This document shows, piece after piece, positions 51,221 to 63,204 of a stretch of 64,000 nt of DNA. The DNA is from Euonymus europaeus (taxonomy: Eukaryota > Streptophyta > Magnoliopsida > Celastrales > Celastraceae), in assembly GCA_963580455.1 (NCBI GenBank), contig OY756966.1, forward strand, positions 26,601,001 to 26,665,000, written 5' to 3'. The notes under the pieces were generated by a model, which saw nothing but the letters and a program-made list of their open reading frames with translations, made no database searches and was not told the DNA's origin. The stretch's first letter is position 1; each line of letters starts with the position of its first letter. The translations under genes and the position numbers were made by a program.

Positions 51221-52258
51221 GAGTTCTGAATTCGGCGATTTTTAGCTTGATTTCACACTACTTTTCGAGCTCTACAATCCTGGCATTACAGATTTTGATT
51301 TCAGAACTTGTGGCTAGTAGGTCTTGTTTCACCTAGTTAGCTGCGAAATGTGGTTTCTTTACGTAAACGGTTTTATGAATATCCGTTGACTGCGAGTTCT
51401 GAATTCGGCGATTTTTAGCTTGATTTCACACTACTTTTCGAGCTCTACAATCCTGGCGTTTCGGATTTTGATTTCAGAACTGGTGGCTAGTAGGTCTCGT
51501 TTAACCTTGTTAGCCGCGAAATGTGGTTTTTTTACGTAAATGGTTTTATGAATATCAGTTGACTGCGAGTTCTGAATTCGGCGATTTTTAGCTTGATTTC
51601 ACACTAATTTTCGAGCTCTACAATCCTAGAATTTTGGATTTTGATTTCAGAAATCGTGGCTAGTAGGTCTCGTTTCACCTAGTTAGCCGCGAAATGTTGA
51701 TTCTTTCCGTAAACGGTTTTATGAATATCCATTGACTCCGAGTTCTGAATTCGGCGATTTTTAGCTTGATTTCACACTGCTTTTTGAGCTCTACAATCCT
51801 GTCATTTCGGATTTCGATTTCAGAACTGGTGGATAATAGGTCTCGTTTCACCTATTTAGCCGCGAAATGTGGTTTCTTTACGTAAACCGTTTTATGAATA
51901 TCAGTTGACTCCGAGTTCTGAATTCGGCGATTTTATGCTTGATTTCACACTACTTTTCGAGCTCTACAATCCTGGCATTACGGATTTTGATTTCAGAACT
52001 CGTGGCTAGTAGGTCTCGTTTCACCTAGTTAGCCGCAAAATGTGGTTTCTTTACGTAAACAGTTTTATGAATATCCGTTGACTGCGAGTTCTGAATTCGG
52101 TGATTTTTAGCTTGATTTCACACTACTTTTAGAGCTTTACAATCCTGGATTTTTGGATTTTGATATCAGAACTCGTGGCTTGTAGGTCTTGTTTCACCTA
52201 GTTAGCCGCGGAATGTGGTTTCTTTACGTAAACGGTTTTATGAATATCAGTTGACTGC
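51221..52258 (+). repeat. Six-monomer cassette K, copy 1 (1,038 bp)
   Basis: Order of marker units: cattacag with aacttgtgg and gttagctgcg; gtttaacct with ggtttttttacg and aaatgg; cactaatttt with gttgattctttccg; tccattgact with cactgctttt, cctgtcat and ggataatagg; gattttatgc with aaacag; and ggatttttgg with tcttgtttc and ccgcggaatg. The same order begins at 51,221, 53,324, 55,397, 58,535 and 61,994. Cassette spacings are about 12, 12, 18 and 20 units. Confidence 0.85.
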
Positions 52259-52696
52259 GAGATCTGAATTCGGTGATTTTTAGCATGATTTCACACTATA
52301 TTTCGAGCTCTACAATCCTGGCGTTTCGGATTTTGATTTCAGAACTCGTGGCTTGTAGGTCTCGTTTCACCTAGTTAGCCGCGAAATGTGGTTTCTTTAC
52401 GTAAACGGTTTTATGAATATTTGTTGACTGCGAGTTCTGAATTCGGTTATTTTTAGCTTGATTTCACACTACATTTTGATCTCTACAATCCTGGCGTTTC
52501 GGATTTTGATTTCAGAACTCGTGGCTAGTAGGTCTCGTTTCACCTAGTTAGCCGCGAAATGTGGTTTCTTTACGTAAACGTTTTATGAATATCAGTTGAC
52601 TGCGAGTTCTGAATTCGTTAATTTTTAGCTTGATTTCACACTACTTTTCGAGCTCTACAGTACTGGCGTATTGGTTTTTGATTTCAGAACTCGTGG

Positions 52697-52724
52697 CATC
52701 CGATTTTGATTTCAGAACTCGTGG
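52697..52724 (+). repeat. 28-bp in-monomer duplication
   Basis: Inside a unit with cgtattgg, the run gattttgatttcagaactcg is present twice, giving 28 additional bases between two ctcgtgg copies. This is the largest indel in the array apart from whole-unit changes. An identical insertion lies at 57,908-57,935. Slippage or misaligned exchange between the short gaactcgtgg matches would explain it. Confidence 0.85.
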
Positions 52725-53323
52725 ATAGTAAGTCTCGTTTCACCTAGTTAGCCGCGAATTGTGGTTTCTTTACGTAAACAGTTTTATGTATATCAGTTTA
52801 CTGCGAGTTCTGAATTCGGCGAATTTTAGCTTGATTTCACACTACTTTTCGAGCTCTACAATCCTGGAATTACGGATTTTGATTTCAGAACTCGTGGCTA
52901 GTAGGTCTCGTTTCACCTAGTTAGCCGCGAAATGTGGTTTCTTTATTTAAACGGTTTTATGAATATCCGTTGAGTCCGAGTTCTGAATTCGTCGATTTTT
53001 AGCTTGATTTCACACTACTTTTCGAGCTCTACAATCCTTGCATTACGGATTTTGATTTCAGAACTCGTGGCTATTAGGTCTCGTTTCACCTATTTAGCCG
53101 CGAAATGTGGTTTCTTTACGTAAACGGTTTTATTAATATCAGTTGACTCCGAGTTCTAAATTCGGCGATTTTTAGCTTGATTTCACACTACTTTTTGAGC
53201 TCTACAATCCTGGCATTTCGGATTTTGATTTCAGAACTCGTGGCTAGTAGGTCTCGTTTCACCTAGTTAGCCGCGAAATGTGGTTTCTTTACGTAAACGG
53301 TTTTATGAATATCCGTTGAGTCC

Positions 53324-55396
53324 GAGTTCTGAATTCGGCGATTTTTAGCTTGATTTCACACTACTTTTCGAGCTCTACAATCCTGGCATTACAGATTTTG
53401 ATTTCAGAACTTGTGGCTAGTAGGTCTCGTTTCACCTAGTTAGCTGCGAAATTTGGTTTCTTTACGTAAACGGTTTTATGAATATCCGTTGACTGCGAGT
53501 TCTGAACTCGGCAATTTTTAGCTTGATTTCACACTACTTTTCGAGCTCTACAATCCTGCCGTTTCGGATTTTGATTTCAGAACTGGTGGCTAGTAGGTCT
53601 CGTTTAACCTAGTTAGCCGCGAAATGTGGTTTTTTTACGTAAATGGTTTTATGAATATCAGTTGACTGCGAGTTCTGAATTCGGCGATTTTTAGCTTGAT
53701 TTCACACTAATTTTCGAGCTCTACAATCCTGGAATATTGGATTTTTATTTCAGAACTCGTGGCTAGTAGGTCTCGTTTCACCTACTTAGCCGCGAAATGT
53801 TGATTCTTTCCGTAAACGGTTTTATGAATATCCATTGACTCCGAGTTCTGAATTCGGCGATTTTTAGCTTGATTTCCCACTGCTTTTCTAGCTCTACAAT
53901 CCTGTCATTTTGGATTTCGATTTCAGAACTGGTGGATAATAGGTCTCGTTTCACCTAGTTAGCCGCGAAATGTGGTTTCTTTACGTAAACCGTTTTATGA
54001 ATATCAGTTGACTCCGAGTTCTGAATTCGGCGATTTTATGCTTGATTTCACACTACTTTTCGAGCTACAATCCTGGCATTACGGATTTTGATTTCAGAAC
54101 TCGTGGCTAGTAGGTCTCGTTTCACCTAGTTAGCCTCGAAATATGGTTTATTTACGTAAACAGTTATATGAATATCCGTTGACTGCGAGTTCTGAATTCG
54201 GTGATTTTTAGCTTGATTTCACACTAATTTTCGAGCTCTACAATCTTGGATTTTTGGATTTTGATTTCAGAACTCGTGGCTTGTAGGTCTTGTTTCACCT
54301 AGTTAGCCGCGGAATGTGGTTTCTTTACGTAAACGGTTTATGAATATCAGTTGACTGCGAGATCTGAATTCGGTGATTTTTAGCACGATTTCACACTACA
54401 TTTTGAGCTCTACAATCCTGGCGTTTCGGATTTTGATTTCAGAACTCGTGGCTTGTAGGTCTCGTTTCACATAGTTAGCCGCGAAATGTGGTTTCTTTAC
54501 GTAAACGGTTTTATGAATATCTGTTGACTGCGAGTTCTGAATTCGGCGATTTTTTGCTTGATTTCACACTACTTTTCGAGCTCTACAATCCTGGAATTTC
54601 GGATTTTGATTTCAGAACTCATGGCTAGTAAGTCTCGTTTCACCTAGTTAGCCGCGAAATGTGGTTTCTTTACGTAAACGGTTTAATGAATATCTGTTGA
54701 CTGCGAGTTCTGAATTCGGCGATTTTTAGCTTTATTTCACACTACTTTTCGAGCTCTACAATCCTGACATTACGGATTTTGATTACAGAACTCGTGGCTA
54801 GTAGGTCTCGTTTCACCTAGTTTGCCGCGAAATGTGGTTTCTTTACGTAAACGGTTTTATGAATATCCGTTGAGTCCGAGTTCTGAATTAGGCGATTTTT
54901 AGCTTGATTTAACACTACTTTTCGAGCTCTACAATCCTGGCATTACGGATTTTGATTTCAGAAATCGTGGCTAGTGGGTCTCGTTTCAACTAGTTAGCCT
55001 CGAAATGTGGTTTCTTTACGTAAACAGTTTTATGAATATCCGTTGACTGCGAGTTTTGAATTCGGTGATTTTTAGCTTGATTTCACACTACTTTTCGAGC
55101 TCTACAATCCTGGCGTTTCAGATTTTGATTTCAGAACTTGTGGCTAGTAGGTCTCGTTTCACCTAGTTAGCCGCGAAATGTGGTTTCTTTACGTAAACAG
55201 TTTTATGAATATCCGTTGACTGCGAGTTCTGAATTCGGTGATTTTTAGCTTGATTTCACACTACTTTTCGAGCTCTACAATCCCGGATTTTTGGATTTCG
55301 ATTTCAGAACTCGTGGCTTGTAGGTCTTGTTTCACCTAGTTAGCCGCGGAATGTGGTTTCTTTACGTAAACGGTTTTATGAATATCAGTTGACTGC
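53324..55396 (+). repeat. 12-monomer duplication, copy 1 (2,073 bp)
   Basis: It contains cassette K (53,324-54,358), then gagatctg with tagcacg, gattttttgc with ctcatggctag, agctttatttc with gattacag, gaattaggcg, gagttttg and ggatttttgg units. Anchor tctgaactcg is at 53,501 here and 55,574 in copy 2. It is 3 bp short of 12 units because of cgagctacaatcc (minus 2) and cggtttatg (minus 1), both shared by copy 2. Confidence 0.9.
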
Positions 55397-57469
55397 GAGA
55401 TCTGAATTCGGTGATTTTTAGCATGATTTCACACTACTTTTCGAGCTCTACAATCCTGGCATTACAGATTTTGATTTCAGAACTTGTGGCTAGTAGGTCT
55501 CGTTTCACCTAGTTAGCTGCGAAATTTGGTTTCTTTACGTAAACGGTTTTATGAATATCCGTTGACTGCGAGTTCTGAACTCGGCAATTTTTAGCTTGAT
55601 TTCACACTACTTTTCGAGCTCTACAATCCTGGCGTTTCGGATTTTGATTTCAGAACTGGTGGCTAGTAGGTCTCGTTTAACCTAGTTAGCCGCGAAATGT
55701 GGTTTTTTTACGTAAATGGTTTTATGAATATCAGTTGACTGCGAGTTCTGAATTCGGCGATTTTTAGCTTGATTTCACACTAATTTTCAAGCTCTACAAT
55801 CCTGGAATATTGGATTTTTATTTCAGAACTCGTGGCTAGTAGGTCTCGTTTCACCTACTTAGCCGCGAAATGTTGATTCTTTCCGTAAACGGTTTTATGA
55901 ATATCCATTGACTCCGAGTTCTGAATTCGGCGATTTTTAGCTTGATTTCCCACTGCTTTTCTAGCTCTACAATCCTGTCATTTTGGATTTCGATTTCAGA
56001 ACTGGTGGATAATAGGTCTCGTTTCAGCTAGTTAGCCGCGAAATGTGGTTTCTTTACGTAAACCGTTTTATGAATATCAGTTGACTCCGAGTTCTGAATT
56101 CGGCGATTTTATGCTTGATTTCACACTACTTTTCGAGCTACAATCCTGGCATTACGGATTTTGATTTCAGAACTCGTGGCTAGTAGGTCTCGTTTCACCT
56201 AGTTAGCCTCGAAATATGGTTTATTTACGTAAACAGTTATATGAATATCCGTTGACTGCGAGTTCTGAATTCGGTGATTTTTAGCTTGATTTCACACTAA
56301 TTTTCGAGCTCTACAATCCTGGATTTTTGGATTTTGATTTCAGAACTCGTGGCTTGTAGGTCTTGTTTCACCTAGTTAGCCGCGGAATGTGGTTTCTTTA
56401 CGTAAACGGTTTATGAATATCAGTTGACTGCGAGATCTGAATTCGGTGATTTTTAGCATGATTTCACACTACATTTTGAGCTCTACAATCCTGGCGTTTC
56501 GGATTTTGATTTCAGAACTCGTGGCTTGTAGGTCTCGTTTCACATAGTTAGCCGCGAAATGTGGTTTCTTTACGTAAACGGTTTTATGAATATCTGTTGA
56601 CTGCGAGTTCTGAATTCGGCGATTTTTTGCTTGATTTCACACTACTTTTCGAGCTCTACAATCCTGGAATTTCGGATTTTGATTTCAGAACTCATGGCTA
56701 GTAAGTCTCGTTTCACCTAGTTAGCCGCGAAATGTGGTTTCTTTACGTAAACGGTTTTATGAATATCTGTTGACTGCGAGTTCTGAATTCGGCGATTTTT
56801 AGCTTTATTTCACACTACTTTTCGAGCTCTACAATCCTGACATTACGGATTTTGATTACAGAACTCGTGGCTAGTAGGTCTCGTTTCACCTAGTTTGCCG
56901 CGAAATGTGGTTTCTTTACGTAAACGGTTTTACGAATATCCGTTGAGTCCGAGTTCTGAATTAGGCGATTTTTAGCTTGATTTCACACTACTTTTCGAGC
57001 TCTACAATCCTGGCATTACGGATTTTGATTTCAGAAATCGTGGCTAGTGGGTCTCGTTTCAACTAGTTAGCCTGGAAATGTGGTTTCTTTACGTAAACAG
57101 TTTTATGAATATCCGTTGACTGCGAGTTTTGAATTCGGTGATTTTTAGCTTGATTTCACACTACTTTTCGAGCTCTACAATCCTGGCATTTCGGATTTTG
57201 ATTTCAGAACTTGTGGCTAGTAGGTCTCGTTTCACCTAGTTAGCCGCGAAATGTGGTTTCTTTACGTAAACAGTTTTATGAATATCCGTTGACTGCGAGT
57301 TCTGAATTCGGTGATTTTTAGCTTGATTTCACACTACTTTTCGAGCTCTACAATCCCGGATTTTTGGATTTCGATTTCAGAACTCGTGGCTTGTAGGTCT
57401 TGTTTCACCTAGTTAGCCGCGGAATGTGGTTTCTTTACGTAAACGGTTTTATGAATATCAGTTGACTGC
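55397..57469 (+). repeat. 12-monomer duplication, copy 2 (2,073 bp)
   Basis: Nearly identical to copy 1. Its first unit is a hybrid: it begins gagatctg with tagcatg, as the unit ending the 12-unit segment does, and continues with cattacag, as the first unit of copy 1 does. The switch lies between about 55,424 and 55,462, which is the duplication junction. A few substitutions distinguish the copies, such as ttttcaagctc near 55,785. Confidence 0.9.
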
Positions 57470-60140
57470 GAGATCTGAATTCGGAGATTTTTAGCATGAT
57501 TTCACACTATATTTTGAGCTCTACAATCCTGGCGATTCGGATTTTGATTTCAGAACTCGTGGCTTGTAGGTCTCGTTTCACCTAGTTAGCCGCGAAATGT
57601 GGTTTCTTTACGTAAACGGTTTTATGAATATTTGTTGACTGCGAGTTCTGAATTCGGTTATTTTTAGCTTGATTTCGCACTACATTTCGATCTCTACAAT
57701 CCTGGCGTTTCGGATTTTGATTTCAGAACTCGTGGCTAGTAGGTCTCGTTTCACCTAGTTAGCCGCGAAATGTGGTTTCTTTACGTAAACGTTTTATGAA
57801 TATCAGTTGACAGCGAGTTCTGAATTCGTTAATTTTTATCTTGATTTCACACTACTTTTCGAGCTCTACAGTACTGGCGTATTGGTTTTTGATTTCAGAA
57901 CTCGTGGCATCCGATTTTGATTTCAGAACTCGTGGATAGTAAGTCTCGTTTCACCTAGTTAGCCGCGAATTGTGGTTTCTTTACGTAAACAGTTTTATGT
58001 ATATCAGTTTACTGCGAGTTCTGAATTCGGCGAATTTTAGCTTGATTTCACACTACTTTTTGAGCTCTACAATCCTGGAATTACGGTTTTTGATTTCAGA
58101 ACTCGTGGCTAGTAGGTCTCGTTTCACCTAGTTAGCCGCGAAATGTGGTTTCTTTACGTAAACGGTTTTATGAATATCCGTTGAGTCCGAGTTCTGAATT
58201 CGGCGATTTTTAGCTTGATTTCACACTACTTTTCGAGCTCTACAATCCTGGCATTATGGATTTTGATTTCAGAACTCGTGGCTAGTAGGTCTCGTTTCAC
58301 CTAGTTAGCCGCGAAATGTGGTTTCTTTACGTAAACGGTTTTATTAATATCAGTTGACTCCGAGTTCTAAATTCGGCGATTTTTAGCTTGATTTCACACT
58401 ACGTTTTGAGCTCTACAATCCTGGCATTTCGGATTTTGATTTCGGAACTCGTGGCTAGTAGGTCTCGTTTCACCTAGTTAGCCGCGAAATGTGGTTTCTT
58501 TACGTAAACGGTTTTATGAATATCCGTTGAGTCCGAGTTCTGAATTCGGCGATTTTTAGCTTGATTTCACACTACTTTTCGAGCTCTACAATCCTGGCAT
58601 TACAGATTTTGATTTCAGAACTTGTGGCTAGTAGGTCTCGTTTCACCTAGTTAGCTGCGAAATGTGGTTTCTTTACGTAAACGGTTTTATGAATATCCGT
58701 TGACTGCGAGTTCTGAATTCGGCGATTTTTAGCTTGATTTCACACTACTTTTTGAGCTCTACAATCCTGGCATTTCGGATTTTGATTTCAGAACTGGTGG
58801 CTAGTAGGTCTCGTTTAACCTAGTTAGCCGCGAAATGTGGTTTTTTTACGTAAATGGTTTTATGAATATCAGTTGACTGCGAGTTCTGAATTCGGCGATT
58901 TTTAGCTTGATTTCACACTAATTTTCGAGCTCTACAATCCTGGAATTTTGGATTTTTATTTCAGAACTCGTGGCTAGTAGGTCTCGTTTCACCTGGTTAG
59001 CTGCGAAATGTTGATTCTTTCCGTAAACGGTTTTATGAATATCCATTGACTCCGAGTTCTGAATTCGGCGATTTTTAGCTTGATTTCCCACTGCTTTTCG
59101 AGCTCTACAATCCTGTCATTTTGGATTTCGATTTCAGAACTGGTGGATAATAGGTCTCGTTTCACCTAGTTAGCCGCGAAATGTGGTTTCTTTACGTAAA
59201 CCGTTTTATGAATATCAGTTGACTCCGAGTTCTGAATTCGGCGATTTTATGCTTGATTTCACACTACTTTTCGAGCTCTACAATCCTGGCATTACGGATT
59301 TTGATTTCAGAACTCGTGGCTAGTAGGTCTCGTTTCACCTAGTTAGCCGCGAAATGTGGTTTCTTTACGTAAACAGTTATATGAATATCCGTTGACTGCG
59401 AGTTCTGAATTCGGTGATTTTTAGCTTGATTTCACACTAATTTTCGAGCTCTACAATCCTGGATTTTTGGATTTTGATTTCAGAACTCATGGCTTGTAGG
59501 TCTTGTTTCACCTAGTTAGCCGCGGAATGTGGTTTCTTTACGTAAACGGTTTATGAATATCAGTTGACTGCGAGATCTGAATTCGGTGATTTTTAGCATG
59601 ATTTAACACTACATTTTGAGCTCTACAATCCTGGCGTTTCGGATTTTGATTTCAGAACTCGTGGCTTGTAGGTCTCGTTTCACATATTTAGCCGCGAAAT
59701 GTGGTTTCTTTACGTAAACGGTTTTATGAATATCTGTTGACTGCGAGTTCTGAATTCGGCGATTTTTTGCTTGATTTCACACTACTTTTCGAGCTCTACA
59801 ATCCTGGAATTTCGGATTTTGATTTCAGAACTCATGGCTAGTAAGTCTCGTTTCACCTAGCTAGCCGCGAAATGTGGTTTCTTTACGTAAACGGTTTTAT
59901 GAATATCAGTTGACTGCGAGTTCTGAATTCGGCGATTTTTAGCTTTATTTCACACTACTTTTCGAGCTCTACAATCCTGGCATTACGGATTTTGATTACA
60001 GAACTCGTGGCTAGTAGGTCTCGTTTCACCTAGTTTGCCGCGAAATGTGGTTTCTTTACGTAAACGGTTTTATGAATATCCGTTGAGTCCGAGTTCTGAA
60101 TTAGGCGATTTTTAGCTTGATTTCACACTACTTTTCGTGC
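57470..60140 (+). repeat. 30-monomer HOR, copy 2 (first half)
   Basis: It tracks 52,259-54,930 at +5,211 bp, including the 28-bp insertion, acgttttatg, ttaatttttatc and cassette K (58,535-59,571). Here the unit at 59,242 keeps the full cgagctctac, whereas its partners at 54,031 and 56,104 lost two bases. Agreement ends near 60,140, where copy 1 has gaaatcgtggctagtggg. Confidence 0.85.
57908..57935 (+). repeat. 28-bp in-monomer duplication, second occurrence
   Basis: Same insertion, in the same unit context, as at 52,697-52,724. Both are flanked by tgtatatcagtttactgcgag in the next unit boundary. Its presence in both copies dates it before the 30-unit duplication. Confidence 0.85.
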
Positions 60141-61993
60141 TCTACAATCCTGGCGTTACGAATTTTGATTTCAGAACTCGTGGCTAGTAGGTCTCGTTTC
60201 ACCTAGTTAGCCGCGAAATGTGGTTTCTTTACGTAAATGGTTTTATTAATATCAGTTGACTCCGAGTTCTAAATTCGGCGATTTTTAGCTTGATTTCACA
60301 CTACTTTTTGAGCTCTACAATCCTGGCATTTCGGATTTTGATTTCAGAACTCGTGGCTAGTAGGTCTCGTTTCACCTAGTTAGCCGCGAAATGTGGTTTC
60401 TTTACGTAAACGGTTTTATGAATATCCGTTGAGTCCGAGTTCCGAATTCGGCGATTTTTAGCTTGATTGCACACTAATTTTCGAGCTCTACAATCCTGGC
60501 ATTACAGATTTTGATTTCAGAACTTGTGGCTAGTAGGTCTCGTTTCACCTAGTTAGCTGCGAAATGTGGTTTCTTTACGTAAACGGTTTTATGAATATCC
60601 GTTGACTGCGAGTTTTGAATTCGGTTATTTTTAGCTTGATTTCACACTACATTTCGAGCTCTACAATCCTGGCGTTTCGGATTTTGATTTCAGAACTCAT
60701 GGCTAGTAAGTCTCGTTTCACCTAGTTAGCCGCAAAATGTGGTTTCTTTACGTAAACGGTTTTATGAATATCAGTTGACTGCGAGCTCTGAATTCGGCGA
60801 TTTTTAGCATTATTTCACACTACTTTTCGAGCTCTACAATCCTAGCATTACGGATTTTGATTACATAACTCGTGGCTAGTAGGTCTCGTTTCACCTAGTT
60901 TGCCGCGAAATGTGGTTTCTTTACGTAAACGGTTTTATGAATATCCGTTGAGTCCGAGTCCTGAATTAGGCGATTTTTAGCTTGATCTCACACTACTTTT
61001 CGAGCTCTACAATCCTGGTATTACGGATTTTGATTTCAGAACTCGTGGCTAGTAGGTCTCGTTTCACCTAGTTAGCCCCGAAATGTGGTTTCTTTACGTA
61101 AACAGTTTTATGAATATCCGTTGACTGCGAGTTCTGAATTCGGTGATTTTTAGCTTGATTTCACACTACTTTTCGAGCTCTACAATCCTGGATTTTTGGA
61201 TTTTGATTTCAGAACTCGTGGCTTGTAGGTCTTGTTTCACCTAGTTAGCCACGGAATGTGGTTTCTTGACGTAAACGGTTTTATGAATAACAGTTGACTG
61301 CGAGATCTGAATTCGGTGATTTTTAGCATGATTTTACACTATATTTCGAGCTCTACAATCCTGGCGTTTCGGATTTTGATTTCAGAACTCGTGGCTTGTA
61401 GGTCTCGTTTCACCTAGTTAGCCGCGAAATTGGTTTTCTTTACGTAAACGGTTTTATGAATATCAGTTGACTGCGAGTTCTGAATTCGGCGATTTTTTGC
61501 TTGATTTCACACTACTTTTCGAGCTCTACAATCCTGGAATTTCGGATTTTGATTTCAGAACTCATGGCTAGTAAGTCTCGTTTCACCTAGTTAGCCGCGA
61601 AATGTGGTTTCTTTACGTAAAAGGTTTTATGAATATCAGTTGACTGCGAGTTCTTAATTCGGCGATTTTTAGCTTTATTTCACACTACTTTTCGAGCTCT
61701 ACAATCCTGGCATTACGGATTTTGATTTCAGAACTCGTGGCTAGTAGGTTTCGTTTCACCGAGTTTGCCGCGAAATGTGGTTTCTTTACGTAAACGGTTT
61801 TATTAATATCCGTTGAGTCCGAGTTCTGAATTCGGCGATTTTTAGCTTGATTTCACACTAATTTTCGAGCTCTACAATCCTGGAATTTCGGATTTTGATT
61901 TCAGAACTCGTGGCTAGTTGGTCTCGTTTCACCTAGTTATCCGCGAATTGTGGTTTCTTTACGTAAACGGTTTTATGAATATCAGTTGACTCC
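60141..61993 (+). repeat. Mixed-subtype block, about eleven monomers
   Basis: Subtypes known from 50-60 kb occur in a new order: gagttctaaa (60,264), cattacag with gttagctgcg, ggttattttt, agcattatttc, gaattaggcg, ccacggaatg with gtttcttgacg, gagatctg with tagcatg, ctcatggctagtaag, and agctttatttc. The gagttctaaa unit lies 1,902 bp after its copy at 58,362 (11 units minus 1). Confidence 0.7.
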
Positions 61994-63031
61994 GAGTTCT
62001 GAATTCGGCGATTTTTAGCTTGATTTCACACTAGTTTTCGAGCTCTACAATCCTGGCATTACAGATTTTGATTTCAGAACTTGTGGCTAGTAGGTCTTGT
62101 TTCACCTAGTTAGCTGCGAAATGTGGTTTCTTTACGTAAACGGTTTTATGAATATCCGTTGACTGCGAGTTCTGAATTCGGCGATTTTTAGCTTGATTTC
62201 ACACTACTTTTCGAGCTCTACAATCCTGACGTTTCGGATTTTGATTTCAGAACTGGTGGCTAGTAGGTCTCGTTTAACCTAGTTAGCCGCGAAATGTGGT
62301 TTTTTTACGTAAATGGTTTTATGAATATCAGTTGACTGCGAGTTCTGAATTCGGCGATTTTTAGCTTTATTTCACACTAATTTTCGAGCTCTACAATCCT
62401 GGAATATTGGATTTTGATTTCAGAACTCGTGGCTAGTAGGTCTCGTTTCACCTAGTTAGCCGCGAAATGTTGATTCTTTCCGTAAACGGTTTTATGAATA
62501 TCCATTGACTCCGAGTTCTGAATTCGGCGATTTTTAGCTTGATTTCACACTGCTTTTTGAGCTCTACAATCCTGTCATTTCGGATTTCGATTTCAGAACT
62601 CGTGGCTAGTAGGTCTCGTTTCACCTAGTTAGCCGCGAAATGTGGTTTCTTTACGTAAACCGTTTTATGAATATCAGTTGACTCCGAGTTCTGAATTCGG
62701 CGATTTTATGCTTGATTTCACACTACTTTTCGAGCTCTACAATCCTGGCATTAGAGATTTTGATTTCAGAACTCGTGGCTAGTAGGTCTCGTTTCACCTA
62801 GTTAGCCGCGAAATGTGGTTTCTTTACGTAAACAGTTTTATGAATATCCGTTGACTGCGAGTTCTGAATTCGGTGATTTTTAGCTTGATTTCACACTACT
62901 TTTCGAGCTCTACAATCCTGGAATTTTGGATTTTGATTTCAGAACTCGTGGCTTGTAGGTCTTGTTTCACCTAGTTAGCCGCGGAATGTGGTTTCTTGAC
63001 GTAAACAGTTTTTTGAATATCCGTTGACTGC
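61994..63031 (+). repeat. Six-monomer cassette K, copy 5 (1,038 bp)
   Basis: Same unit order as the cassette at 51,221. Differences: cgtggctagtagg replaces ggataatagg in the fourth unit, cattagag replaces cattacgg in the fifth, and gtttcttgacg appears in the sixth. Its last three units, plus one more, make up the 4-unit HOR that ends the window. Confidence 0.8.
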
Positions 63032-63204
63032 GAGTTCTGAACTCGGTGATTTTTAGCTTGATTTCACACTACATTTCGAGCTCTACAATCCTGGAATTTT
63101 GGATTTTGATTTCAGAACTCGTGGCTAGTAGGTCTCGTTTCACCTAGTTAGCCGCGAAATGTTGATTCTTTCCGTAAACGGTTTTATGAATATCCATTGA
63201 CTCC
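62513..63204 (+). repeat. 4-monomer HOR, copy 1 (692 bp)
   Basis: Order: cactgctttttgagc with cctgtcatttcgg; gattttatgc with cattagag; ggaattttgg with ccgcggaatg and gtttcttgacg; and gaactcggtg with acatttcg and gttgattctttccg. Markers tccattgact at 62,501, 63,193 and 63,885, and cgattttatg at 62,701 and 63,393, are 692 bp apart. Confidence 0.9.

Larger units (their letters stand above)
52259..57469 (+). repeat. 30-monomer HOR, copy 1 (5,211 bp)
   Basis: Anchors 5,211 bp apart include the 28-bp insertion (52,697 and 57,908), gagttctaaa (53,151 and 58,362) and cgattttatg (54,031 and 59,242). The length equals 30 units plus 28 minus 7, and the seven lost bases can be found: one at acgttttatg, two in each of two cgagctacaatcc units, and one in each of two cggtttatg units. 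It contains a 12-unit tandem duplication. Confidence 0.9.

Noticed and set aside
52697..52724. Foreign 28-bp insertion
   Set aside because: All bases except the first few (catcc) repeat the preceding satellite sequence, so it is a local duplication.
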